From Clostridia bacterium (GTDB lineage: Bacteria > Bacillota > Clostridia > Oscillospirales > Acutalibacteraceae), in the NCBI GenBank assembly GCA_900759575.1, contig CAAEVU010000240.1, positions 1 through 6,806 of the forward strand: DNA of 6,806 nt, read 5' to 3'. Below, piece after piece: positions 1 to 6,158 of the stretch (position 1 is the first letter of the stretch; every line of letters begins with the position of its first letter). The position numbers were made by a program, and so were the translations under genes. The notes under the pieces were generated by a model. The model did not search any database and was not told the origin of the DNA. It saw only the letters and a program-made list of their open reading frames with translations.

Positions 1-127
1 CCGCCATGCCTACTGCGAAAAATGCTGCATGGCGGACTTCTGCAAACGCGTTGGCGTAGGGCCCAACGGGGAAAAGAAAGAGGCAGGGAAAAAATCTTCT
101 CCAAAAGCCAAAAAGGAAAAAGCTTGA
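1..127 (+). CDS. nth: Endonuclease III-like DNA glycosylase/AP lyase, C-terminal fragment
   Basis: This is the 3' end of a gene entering from the left edge; 41 complete codons precede the TGA at 125-127. The visible peptide begins RHAYCEKCCMADFCKRVGV. Its cysteines fit the last three positions of the C-X6-C-X2-C-X5-C motif that binds the [4Fe-4S] cluster in endonuclease III; the first cysteine would lie just outside the window. Endonuclease III removes oxidised pyrimidines in base-excision repair and nicks the abasic site. The protein ends soon after the cluster, which fits Nth better than MutY, since MutY carries another domain after its cluster. About 20 lysine-rich residues (GEKKEAGKK, then SSPKAKKEKA) follow the cluster as a short basic tail, perhaps a DNA-contacting extension. 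The catalytic Lys and Asp are not in view, so the call rests on the cysteine spacing and protein end alone. Confidence 0.68.
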   Translation, partial: RHAYCEKCCMADFCKRVGVGPNGEKKEAGKKSSPKAKKEKA

Positions 128-154
128 CTTAAAGTGCGGTTTATCCTTTATACT
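124..154 (+). promoter_or_regulatory. Probable sigma-A promoter of the DUF362 gene
   Basis: TTGACT at 124-129 matches the -35 consensus at five of six positions, and TATACT at 149-154 matches the -10 at five of six. The spacer is 19 bp, longer than ideal; TTTATA at 147-152 would give 17 bp with a poorer hexamer. The -35 overlaps the stop codon of the upstream nth gene (TGA 125-127), so no separate intergenic promoter region exists. The GC content drops sharply here, as expected of a promoter. Confidence 0.6.
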
Positions 155-178
155 TTAAATAAGTTTTGTAATTCTTTT

Positions 179-184
179 GGAGGA
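179..184 (+). promoter_or_regulatory. Ribosome binding site that sets the DUF362 start at 191
   Basis: GGAGGA lies 6 bases before the ATG at 191. The same frame is open from an ATG at 134, but that codon lies inside the promoter, between the -35 and -10 elements, and has no such site. The 191 start is therefore preferred. Confidence 0.85.
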
Positions 185-190
185 ATCTAC

Positions 191-1297
191 ATGGAAAAAT
201 CAAAAGTTTACTTTACCAACCTGCGCACCACGTTCGACTGCAACTTGCTGAAAAAACTGCGGAAATTGATCTTGGCTGCGGGCATTGAAAACATCGATTT
301 CAAGAACAAGTACACTGCCATCAAAATGCACTTTGGCGAGCCTGGAAACCTGGCGTTCCTCCGTCCCAACTACGCCAAAGTGGTGGCTGACTTGGTGAAA
401 GAGTTGGGCGGCAAGCCTTTCCTCACCGACTGCAACACTCTGTATGTGGGCGGCCGGAAAAATGCTCTGGACCATCTGAACAGCGCCATGGAAAACGGCT
501 TTTCTCCTCTTTCCACCGGCTGCCAGATCCTGATCGGCGACGGCTTGAAGGGAACGGATGAAACTCTGGTACCCATTGATGGGGATTACGTAAAAGAAGC
601 CAAGATCGGCACCGCTGTTATGGATGCCGACGTGTTCATCTCCCTGACCCACTTCAAGGGCCATGAGGCTGCCGGTTTCGGCGGAACTTTGAAAAATATC
701 GGCATGGGCTGCGGTTCCCGCGCTGGTAAAATGGAAATGCACAGCTCCGGCAAACCCCATGTGGATCAGAGCCGCTGCGTAGGCTGCGGTTCCTGCCAGA
801 AGGATTGCGCACACAGCGCCATCACCATCACCGACCGGAAAGCCAGCATCGATCACTCCAAGTGCGTGGGCTGCGGACGGTGCATTGGCCGCTGTCCTGT
901 GGACGCGGTACAAGCTGCCAGCGACGAGGCAAACGACATTCTGAACTGCAAGATTGCCGAGTACACTCTGGCTGTGGTCAAGGATCGTCCTTGCTTCCAC
1001 ATCAGCTTGGTCATCGACGTTTCTCCCTATTGCGATTGCCACAGTGAAAACGACCTGCCTATCGTTCCCGACGTGGGTATGTTTGCTTCCTTCGATCCCA
1101 TTGCGTTGGATCAGGCTTGCGTGGACGCGGTAAATGCTCAGCCCGGCGTGCCCGGCTCCATTTTGGACGAGCGTGACCAGTGCCATCACGACCACTTTAC
1201 CGACACTCATCCCGACACCAACTGGGAAAGCTGCCTGGAGCACGGCGTGAAACTGGGCTTGGGCTCTCGGGAATACGAACTGATCACCGTAAAATAA
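191..1297 (+). CDS. DUF362 domain protein with two [4Fe-4S] ferredoxin motifs
   Basis: The protein has 368 residues from the ATG at 191. The N-terminal half has DUF362-type sequence, including the IKMHFGEPGN stretch near the start and the THFKGHEAAGFGGTLKNIGMG segment. Two ferredoxin-like clusters follow: C196-X2-C199-X2-C202-X3-C206 and C225-X2-C228-X2-C231-X3-C235. Only the second has the classic proline after its last cysteine. The rest of the DUF362 fold continues to the C-terminus, where a Cys/His-rich segment (C331, H332, H333, H335, H340, within CHHDHFTDTHP) could bind metal. There is no signal peptide or membrane segment, so the protein is probably cytoplasmic. DUF362 proteins are widespread in anaerobes and are presumed iron-sulphur redox proteins, but their reaction and partners are generally unknown. 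The gene seems monocistronic: its own promoter lies upstream and a terminator about 150 bp downstream. Family call is firm; function is not assigned. Confidence 0.9.
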   Translation: MEKSKVYFTNLRTTFDCNLLKKLRKLILAAGIENIDFKNKYTAIKMHFGEPGNLAFLRPNYAKVVADLVKELGGKPFLTDCNTLYVGGRKNALDHLNSAMENGFSPLSTGCQILIGDGLKGTDETLVPIDGDYVKEAKIGTAVMDADVFISLTHFKGHEAAGFGGTLKNIGMGCGSRAGKMEMHSSGKPHVDQSRCVGCGSCQKDCAHSAITITDRKASIDHSKCVGCGRCIGRCPVDAVQAASDEANDILNCKIAEYTLAVVKDRPCFHISLVIDVSPYCDCHSENDLPIVPDVGMFASFDPIALDQACVDAVNAQPGVPGSILDERDQCHHDHFTDTHPDTNWESCLEHGVKLGLGSREYELITVK

Positions 1298-1446
1298 GCT
1301 TGTTCCCTTGGAGGGACAGGTTCTACCGTTCTTCTGCCCCGGGCGCGGCAATCTGGATTTTCCAGTAACACCAAAGCTTTCTTTGGGGCGCTTGGAGTGC
1401 AGGCAACGGATTATGGTGACCAGCTGACACTATTTGCAATCTCATA
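1298..1446. other. Spacer after the DUF362 gene with no recognisable feature
   Basis: About 150 bp lie between the DUF362 stop and the bidirectional terminator. Apart from a weak imperfect hairpin at 1301-1318 without a T-run, I see no gene, RNA or site here. The length means the DUF362 transcript has an unusually long 3' untranslated end if the terminator at 1447-1484 is the one used. Confidence 0.5.
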
Positions 1447-1484
1447 AAAAAGCGGACACAGGAACATTCCCGTGTCCGCTTTTT
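1447..1484. terminator. Bidirectional intrinsic terminator between DUF362 gene and rnhA
   Basis: An inverted repeat has arms GCGGACAC (1452-1459) and GTGTCCGC (1472-1479). It extends inward by two G-C pairs past one mismatch and is flanked by an A-run on the left (1446-1451) and a T-run on the right (1480-1484). The loop is AACATT. It can therefore end transcription from either side. It starts 8 bp beyond the rnhA stop on the minus strand and about 150 bp after the DUF362 stop on the plus strand. Confidence 0.92.
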
Positions 1485-1492
1485 CTTTATGT

Positions 1493-2128
1493 TTATTTGG
1501 CGGATTTTTCCTTTCCCAAGGCCCGCCTTGCCAACTGGTCGGCCAGATCGTTCCACTGGTTTCCAGAATGGCCTTTGACTTTTACAAAGGTGACTTTCAG
1601 GCGACCCATAGCCTGCTGGCAAAACGCGGCATACGCTTGTGTGCCAGGTTTATTGGCCTTCCACAAACCTGTGGCCCACTTTCCCACGCCTTCGTAATCG
1701 TGATGGATCTCTAACGCTGGGATCTCTTTCTCCAGGCAATAGTGGATCACCGCCACAGCGCCCATGATCTCCCCGGCGACATTGTGCATATCGGAAAGGG
1801 CGGGGTCGTTGTACTTTTTGGAAAAGAGCACCTTTTCTCCCTGCCAAAACAACACGGCGCCACAGGCAAATTCCTTGGTCTGGGCGGAAAAACTGCCGTC
1901 CACATACGCCACAGCCAGCCCGTCTTTTTCCGGCTCGGTTTCCTCCGGATCTTCCTGACTGGTAGAGGCAGCTGCTTTTTGAAGAAATTCCTCGGCTTCC
2001 CCTCGCGTGGGGAACCCTTTATAGATCACCGATTTCACCCCATGCACCTGGGCTTTGCAGTCCTCCCAAGTGTCGTAAATGCCATCACCATCTTTGCCGT
2101 TTTTTACCGCGTAATACTTCTTCGCCAT
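1493..2128 (-). CDS. rnhA: Ribonuclease HI with N-terminal viroplasmin-like hybrid-binding domain
   Basis: The 211-residue protein cleaves the RNA strand of RNA-DNA hybrids, acting in R-loop and primer removal in the cytoplasm. Residues 1-50 (MAKKYYAVKNGKDGDGIY at the start, then W21 and the YKGFPTRGEAEEFL segment) form a caulimovirus-viroplasmin/hybrid-binding domain. A charged linker (about 51-70) joins it to the RNase H fold (about 71-205). The catalytic acidic set is visible: D77 in AYVDGSF, E120 in AGEIMG, D144 in HHDYEGV and D197 in NDLAD. H187 in the VKGHSG loop is the usual general-base helper. All expected residues are present, so it should be active. The start at 2128 has an AGGAG site (2135-2139) 6 bases upstream. 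It lies 133 bp after cysK on the same strand and ends at the shared terminator. It may be read from its own promoter, from cysK, or both. Confidence 0.95.
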   Translation of the reverse strand: MAKKYYAVKNGKDGDGIYDTWEDCKAQVHGVKSVIYKGFPTRGEAEEFLQKAAASTSQEDPEETEPEKDGLAVAYVDGSFSAQTKEFACGAVLFWQGEKVLFSKKYNDPALSDMHNVAGEIMGAVAVIHYCLEKEIPALEIHHDYEGVGKWATGLWKANKPGTQAYAAFCQQAMGRLKVTFVKVKGHSGNQWNDLADQLARRALGKEKSAK

Positions 2129-2190
2129 GCTTTGCTCCTGCTATTTTTCTTCTTAATTCGACAAGCTATCTCACTTTACATAATGAAATT

Positions 2191-2218
2191 TATCTATATT
2201 TTTCCTTTACTATTTCAA
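2191..2218 (-). promoter_or_regulatory. Possible promoter for rnhA
   Basis: In the AT-rich gap between cysK and rnhA the minus strand carries TTGAAA (2213-2218) and, after a 16-bp spacer, TAGATA (2191-2196). Each is a fair match to the sigma-A hexamers. The strong AT bias of the whole gap makes chance matches likely, so this is only a candidate. Confidence 0.4.
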
Positions 2219-2261
2219 AAATAGATATTAAAGTTTTATTACTTTACAGATCGTTTTCTGT

Positions 2262-3194
2262 TCACTCTTGGAACAAAGGGGTGGACAAATACCGGTCCCC
2301 TGTATCCGGCAAAAGGACCACAATGGTTTTTCCACTGTTTTCTGGCCTGGAACCGATTTCCGCTGCCGCCCACAATGCCGCACCGGAGGAAATGCCCACC
2401 AAGATTCCCTCTTTCCTTGCAAACTCTCGGGAGGCCTTGTAAGCCTGTTCCTCTGTGCAAGTCAAGATCTCATCATAGACGGAAGTATCCAGCACCTTGG
2501 GAACAAACCCTGCGCCCATTCCCTGCAATCCGTGAGGTCCTTTCTTGCCCTGGGTGAGCACTGGCGAACCGGCAGGTTCCACCCCGACGATCTGGATCTC
2601 GGGCTTTTTCTCCCGCAAAAACCGGCCGGTTCCTGTGAGCGTTCCACCGGTACCAGTACCGGCCACAAAAATATCTACGCCGCCTTCCGTTTGTTCCCAA
2701 ATTTCCGGACCCGTGGTGTCATAATGGGCTTTGGGATTGGCGGGATTTTCAAACTGTCCAGGCACAAAGCTTCCGGGAATGGATTGCGCCAGTTCTTCCG
2801 CCTTTTCAATGGCTCCGGTCATGCCTTTGGCGCCCTCGGTCAACACGATTTCCGCTCCGTAGGCTTTCAGCAGGTCCCGGCGTTCTTTGCTCATGGTCTC
2901 CGGCATGGTCAAAATCACCCGGTAACCTTTTGCCGTTCCAATGGCTGCCAGGCCGATCCCTGTATTTCCCGACGTGGGCTCAATGATCGTGGCGCCTTGG
3001 GTCAGCTTCCCGGTCCTCTCCCCTTCTCGGATCATCCAGAGGGCTACTCGGTCTTTCACGCTTCCTGCGGGATTCAAATATTCCAACTTTGCCAAAATCC
3101 GGCAAGTAAGTCCACGATTCTCTCCAAAACGGGACGCTTCCAACAAGGGGGTATTCCCCACCAATTCTGTAATATCTCGGGCAATAGGCTTCAT
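2262..3194 (-). CDS. cysK: Cysteine synthase (O-acetylserine sulfhydrylase A)
   Basis: The 310-residue protein makes L-cysteine and acetate from O-acetylserine and sulphide with pyridoxal phosphate, in the cytoplasm. It has the usual CysK length. Key parts are visible in order: LVGNTPL at 11-17; the PLP Schiff-base lysine K47 in NPAGSVKDR; the substrate loop TSGNTG (74-79); the glycine-rich phosphate loop GTGTGGT (179-185); the GISSG motif (267-271), whose serine contacts the pyridine ring; and a DTGDRYLST end typical of CysK. The frame is open further upstream to 3254, but the ATG at 3194 has an AAGGAGG site 7 bases away. An in-frame ATG two codons upstream (3200) sits only 1 base from that site and is too close. 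The gene has its own promoter and is divergent from the transporter operon. CysM or another beta-family enzyme is less likely given the motif set. Confidence 0.95.
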   Translation of the reverse strand: MKPIARDITELVGNTPLLEASRFGENRGLTCRILAKLEYLNPAGSVKDRVALWMIREGERTGKLTQGATIIEPTSGNTGIGLAAIGTAKGYRVILTMPETMSKERRDLLKAYGAEIVLTEGAKGMTGAIEKAEELAQSIPGSFVPGQFENPANPKAHYDTTGPEIWEQTEGGVDIFVAGTGTGGTLTGTGRFLREKKPEIQIVGVEPAGSPVLTQGKKGPHGLQGMGAGFVPKVLDTSVYDEILTCTEEQAYKASREFARKEGILVGISSGAALWAAAEIGSRPENSGKTIVVLLPDTGDRYLSTPLFQE

Positions 3195-3201
3195 GATCAT
3201 G

Positions 3202-3208
3202 CCTCCTT
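3202..3208 (-). promoter_or_regulatory. Ribosome binding site that sets the cysK start
   Basis: The minus strand reads AAGGAGG here. Two ATG codons follow, at 3200 and 3194, with gaps of 1 and 7 bases. Only the second gap is workable, which fixes the start at 3194 and gives a protein of normal CysK length. Confidence 0.85.
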
Positions 3209-3224
3209 TTCGGGTATTTCTTTT

Positions 3225-3254
3225 ACTATAAATGGCAAAGGCAGAAAATGTCAA
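3225..3254 (-). promoter_or_regulatory. Sigma-A promoter of cysK
   Basis: The minus strand carries a perfect TTGACA (3249-3254) and TATAGT (3225-3230), separated by 18 bp. Transcription would start near 3218, leaving a leader of only about 24 bases. That is too short for a T-box or other riboswitch, so any control of cysK should act at initiation. Confidence 0.82.
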
Positions 3255-3268
3255 GGGGAAGGGACGGA

Positions 3269-3288
3269 AAGGGCGGAAAACCGCCCTT
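3269..3288. promoter_or_regulatory. 20-bp palindrome between divergent promoters, candidate operator
   Basis: Arms AAGGGCGG (3269-3276) and CCGCCCTT (3281-3288) match perfectly around a 4-base AAAA centre. The palindrome starts 14 bp from the cysK -35 and ends 18 bp from the transporter -35. No gene ends here and no T-run directly follows on either strand, so a terminator role is unlikely. A protein-binding site is the simpler reading, but nothing in the sequence names the regulator. Confidence 0.5.
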
Positions 3289-3306
3289 GAAAACCGGATT
3301 TTTTCA

Positions 3307-3335
3307 TTGCCAAGATGGGCCTTTTACGGTATAAT
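3307..3335 (+). promoter_or_regulatory. Sigma-A promoter of the transporter operon
   Basis: TTGCCA (3307-3312) and a perfect TATAAT (3330-3335) are separated by the ideal 17 bp. Transcription would start near 3341-3343, leaving a leader of about 37 bases before the ATG at 3379. The AAGGAG site at 3364-3369 is 9 bases before that ATG. Confidence 0.85.
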
Positions 3336-3378
3336 GTGAAGGAGTATTCATTGATGCTGACATAAGGAGCTTTTTGCT

Positions 3379-4797
3379 ATGAAACATAAATCGAAAAAAC
3401 CGTTGTGGATCGCTTTAGCTTGTGTGCTGGTACTGGTCGTAGTGGCCGTTTGCTTGTGGTTTTTCTGGCTGCGGAATGTCTGGGGCGCTGCTGGCGCATC
3501 CCCTGTTTACGTGGAATCCGTGGCGGACATCGCCGGGATCAACACCGGGGATACTCCTCGTTATTCCGGTATCGTAGAACCCCAGGCCACCTATAGCGTT
3601 CAGAAGGACTCCAATAAGACTGTGGCAGAAATCTACGTTTCCGAAGGCGACCAGGTCACTCCTGGGGACGCCTTGTTCCGCTATGACACGGAAGAGATGC
3701 AAATGCAGCTGGACCAGGCCAAACTGGATCTGGAAAGCATCTCCAACAGGATCACCACCCTGAAAAACCAAAAAAGCGACTTGGAGGCCGAAAAGAAAAA
3801 GGCCAGCAAGGATGAACAGTATTCCTATACCGTGCAGATCCAGTCTGTAGAACTGCAAATCAAAACTGAGGAATACAACAGCGATACCAAGCAGCAGGAA
3901 ATCAACCAGCTGCAGGACTCTCTGAACAATGCCCAAGTTTACAGCGAAGTGGAAGGCACTGTGAAGGAGATCAACGAGAACCCCAGCACGGATGCTTCCG
4001 GCCAGCAGAAACCCTTCATCAGCATTCTGTCCTCCGCGGAATTCCGAATCAAAGGCACGGTGTCGGAATTGAACATCGGGTCCTTGTATCAGGGCCAGGC
4101 TGTGAAAGTGTTCTCTCGTGTGGACGATACCATGGAATGGTCCGGCACCATTGACACCATTGAAACAGAACCTACCCAGGATAACAACAATAACAACAAC
4201 ATGTACTACAGCGGCATGGACAGCGGCCAGCAAAGTTCCAAGTACACATTTTATGTGTCCCTCACCAACCGGGACGGCCTGATCCTGGGCCAACACGTGT
4301 ACATCCAGCCTGATCTTGGCACGGACACCACACGTTCCGGCTTGTGGCTGCCTGCGTTCTACATCGCTCACGACGACAACGGCAGTTACGTCTGGGCGCA
4401 AAGCGAGAAAAATACCCTGGAAAAGCGCACCGTGATTCTGGGGGATTACGATTCTGGCAACGACCGCTACGAAATCGAAAGCGGTGTCACAGAGAAAGAT
4501 TACATTGCCTTCCCCAAGGATGACCTGAAAGAAGGCACTCCCACCACCGCGGATATTACCCAAGTTCCCGCGGAAGACCCCACCGTGGATGATGGGTCCA
4601 TGGACAGCGGTGCAGTGGATGGCGGCACCATAGACGGGGGCGTGACCGACGGCGGTATGATCGACGGCGGCACTGTGATGTCGGAAACCGGTGTGGAAGA
4701 AGATGCCGGTGCGGCTTCCGACACAGAAGAAAACACGGAAGATGGGGAAGGCGTTTCCAGCCTGGAAGACTCCCCCATGGAGGACCTGGCGCGATGA
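3379..4797 (+). CDS. HlyD/MacA-like membrane-anchored adaptor of an ABC exporter (adaptor 1)
   Basis: The 472-residue protein starts with a short basic stretch and one membrane anchor (about 8-31), so the rest lies outside the membrane. A split lipoyl-like domain follows: half one about 66-104 (VAEIYVSEGDQVTPGDALF), then a long charged helical region of about 105-185 expected to form the coiled-coil hairpin, then half two from about 188 (YSEVEGTVKEIN). A beta-barrel-like region (about 220-315) is interrupted by a polar loop with six asparagines (269-274). A further membrane-proximal-type domain runs to about 380. Residues 381-472 are probably disordered and very acidic (about 27 Asp/Glu against 2 Lys/Arg) and include a DGG repeat. 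Such adaptors, like YknX or MacA, bind the permease and shape the extracytoplasmic path. The stop overlaps the next gene's ATG by 4 bp, so translation is probably coupled. Substrate unknown. Confidence 0.85.
   Translation: MKHKSKKPLWIALACVLVLVVVAVCLWFFWLRNVWGAAGASPVYVESVADIAGINTGDTPRYSGIVEPQATYSVQKDSNKTVAEIYVSEGDQVTPGDALFRYDTEEMQMQLDQAKLDLESISNRITTLKNQKSDLEAEKKKASKDEQYSYTVQIQSVELQIKTEEYNSDTKQQEINQLQDSLNNAQVYSEVEGTVKEINENPSTDASGQQKPFISILSSAEFRIKGTVSELNIGSLYQGQAVKVFSRVDDTMEWSGTIDTIETEPTQDNNNNNNMYYSGMDSGQQSSKYTFYVSLTNRDGLILGQHVYIQPDLGTDTTRSGLWLPAFYIAHDDNGSYVWAQSEKNTLEKRTVILGDYDSGNDRYEIESGVTEKDYIAFPKDDLKEGTPTTADITQVPAEDPTVDDGSMDSGAVDGGTIDGGVTDGGMIDGGTVMSETGVEEDAGAASDTEENTEDGEGVSSLEDSPMEDLAR
4615..4674 (+). 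repeat. In-frame 15-bp tandem repeat encoding x-D-G-G-x units
   Basis: Four consecutive five-residue units (VDGGT, IDGGV, TDGGM, IDGGT; residues 413-432) lie in the acidic tail of adaptor 1. The codons vary between units (GGC/GGG/GGT glycines and GAT/GAC aspartates), so the repeat is kept at protein level rather than being a fresh DNA duplication. Confidence 0.85.
4779..4784 (+). promoter_or_regulatory. Ribosome binding site for the ABC ATPase inside the adaptor 1 gene
   Basis: GGAGGA lies within the last codons of adaptor 1. It is 9 bases from the ATG at 4794 and 12 from a second ATG at 4797. The first is preferred; the two starts differ by only one methionine. Confidence 0.65.
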
Positions 4798-6158
4798 TGC
4801 TGGAGCTGAAAAACATCTGCAAAACATACACACAGGGCAAACTGGACGTGCCGGTGCTGAAGGACATTTCCCTTTCCGTGGAAGAAGGGGAATATGTGGC
4901 CATCATGGGGCCGTCCGGTTCCGGCAAAACCACCCTGATGAATATTATCGGCTGTTTGGACAGCCCCACTTCCGGTGAGTATCTATTGGAAGGAAAAGAC
5001 ATTGCCCAAAACAGCGATTCAAAAATGTCCGAAGTGCGCCTGCGCAGCATCGGTTTCGTGTTCCAGAGTTTCTATCTGCTCTCACGGCAATCCGCCCTGG
5101 AAAACGTGGCCCTTCCCCTGCTCTACGCCGGGGTCCGTCGGAAAGAACGGCAGGAAATCGCCCGAAAGGCTTTGGAACGTGTGGGACTTGGCGACCGTGT
5201 GAATTTTAAGCCCACTCAGCTGTCCGGCGGTCAATGCCAGCGTGTGGCCATTGCCCGCGCCATTGTGAACAACCCCAAAGTGCTGTTGGCCGACGAACCC
5301 ACCGGCGCCTTGGACACCAAGTCCGGCGAACAGATCATGGAGATCTTTCAAAAGCTCAACGAGGAGGGCGTCACCATTGTGATGATCACCCATGAGCCGG
5401 AGATCGCTGCCCATGCCCAACGGGTGCTCCATATCCGGGATGGTCAGCTTCTGGAAGCTCAGGCTCCCAAAACGGAGGGACCTGTCCTGCCGCCGGACGT
5501 TATTCCGCCGGAAGATTTCCACATTGGCAAAAAGGAACAGACGGAAACTCCGCCGCAGGAAACTCCTGTGGCTTCGCCCAAGACAGAGAACAACTCGGCA
5601 CCGCCTATTCGCGAGGCCATACCTGCCCAACCCAAGAAGGCAGAGCCACCCGTGGAACAACAGTTCCTTCCCAAGCCGGAACGGGCCAAAGGTCCTTGCC
5701 ATGCAGCCAGCAAAGACGGACCGGTCTTCCGAGCAAAATCGGAACGGGCAGCTTCTTCCTCCAAGCCTCGTCACGGCGCTTGGATCACTCCTTCCCAGGC
5801 TCAGGCGGCTCCTCCAACAGAACGCCGCAAACCGGCAGAACCAGCTCCCATGGAAAAAACCGCGGGCACTGTTTTGTACGAGGAGCTGAACGCTCTGCTG
5901 GAAGAAGGGGTTCAGAAACAGGCGAAAGCTTCGAAACCCTCTCCGGCAAAGGCAGCGCCGAAAACGGTTCAGCAGCCCCGGCCAGCGCCGCAACAGGTGA
6001 AGCAGGCTGCCCCTGAAAAACTGCCCGGCCAGGCTTCCTCCCGGCTGGGTGGATTTGGAGCGCCCATCCCCACCGATTTGGGAGCGTTGTTCCCACGGAG
6101 CAAGCGGGAACGGTCTGAGGACAAGGAAAAGCCTTTGATCCCCCGCACGGAATTCTGA
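4794..6158 (+). CDS. MacB/LolD-type ABC transporter ATPase with long Pro/Ala/Lys-rich C-terminal tail
   Basis: Residues 1 to about 225 are a complete nucleotide-binding domain of the MacB/LolD/YknY kind. It shows Walker A GPSGSGKTT (39-47), Q-loop Q91, signature LSGGQ (143-147), Walker B LLADEP (164-169) with catalytic E168, D-loop ALD and switch H200. It should hydrolyse ATP at the cytoplasmic face to drive a partner permease. The signature is followed by Cys148, where Gln is common. Residues about 226-454 are not part of this fold. They are rich in Pro, Ala, Gln and Lys, low in hydrophobics and mildly basic overall (about 36 Lys/Arg to 28 Asp/Glu). One short stretch looks helical (about 357-377, TVLYEELNALLEEGV), and a charged cluster near 435-446 precedes the end. 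Relatives usually stop near 220-260 residues. The reading frame is continuous, so this is an extension and not a frameshift. No permease domain is fused. The gene is coupled to adaptor 1 upstream. Confidence 0.93.
   Translation: MMLELKNICKTYTQGKLDVPVLKDISLSVEEGEYVAIMGPSGSGKTTLMNIIGCLDSPTSGEYLLEGKDIAQNSDSKMSEVRLRSIGFVFQSFYLLSRQSALENVALPLLYAGVRRKERQEIARKALERVGLGDRVNFKPTQLSGGQCQRVAIARAIVNNPKVLLADEPTGALDTKSGEQIMEIFQKLNEEGVTIVMITHEPEIAAHAQRVLHIRDGQLLEAQAPKTEGPVLPPDVIPPEDFHIGKKEQTETPPQETPVASPKTENNSAPPIREAIPAQPKKAEPPVEQQFLPKPERAKGPCHAASKDGPVFRAKSERAASSSKPRHGAWITPSQAQAAPPTERRKPAEPAPMEKTAGTVLYEELNALLEEGVQKQAKASKPSPAKAAPKTVQQPRPAPQQVKQAAPEKLPGQASSRLGGFGAPIPTDLGALFPRSKRERSEDKEKPLIPRTEF

Noticed and set aside
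1301..1318. Small imperfect hairpin (TGT-CCCT with AGGGACA) just after the DUF362 stop
   Set aside because: It has a bulge, a 3-base loop and no T-run after it; the strong terminator at 1447-1484 explains the gene end better.
200..1351. Long open frame on the minus strand opposite the DUF362 gene
   Set aside because: It is an antisense shadow: no recognisable domain or ribosome site, while the plus strand has clear Fe-S motifs. The same holds for the long minus-strand frames opposite adaptor 1 (3415-4833) and the ATPase (5082-6179).
1742..2224. Plus-strand frame with a hydrophobic end opposite rnhA
   Set aside because: The hydrophobic part comes from the AT-rich intergenic DNA; there is no ribosome site, and the minus strand encodes a complete RNase HI.
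2230..2261. Two 5-bp hairpins after the cysK stop as a terminator
   Set aside because: The stems are short and AT-rich and no T-run follows on the minus strand, so read-through into rnhA remains possible.
3195..3224. Riboswitch or T-box in the cysK leader
   Set aside because: The predicted leader is only about 24 bases, too short for either.
2268..3290. Plus-strand open frame of 340 codons across cysK
   Set aside because: It is antisense to a gene with all CysK motifs, and its product has no family resemblance.
3269..3304. Palindrome plus a downstream T-run (3299-3304) as a plus-strand terminator
   Set aside because: The T-run is about 10 bases beyond the stem, too far for an intrinsic terminator, and no plus-strand gene lies upstream to be ended.
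4615..4674. DGG repeat as a true RTX calcium-binding array
   Set aside because: RTX repeats have a nine-residue period with a fixed hydrophobic position; here the period is five, so only a loose resemblance remains.
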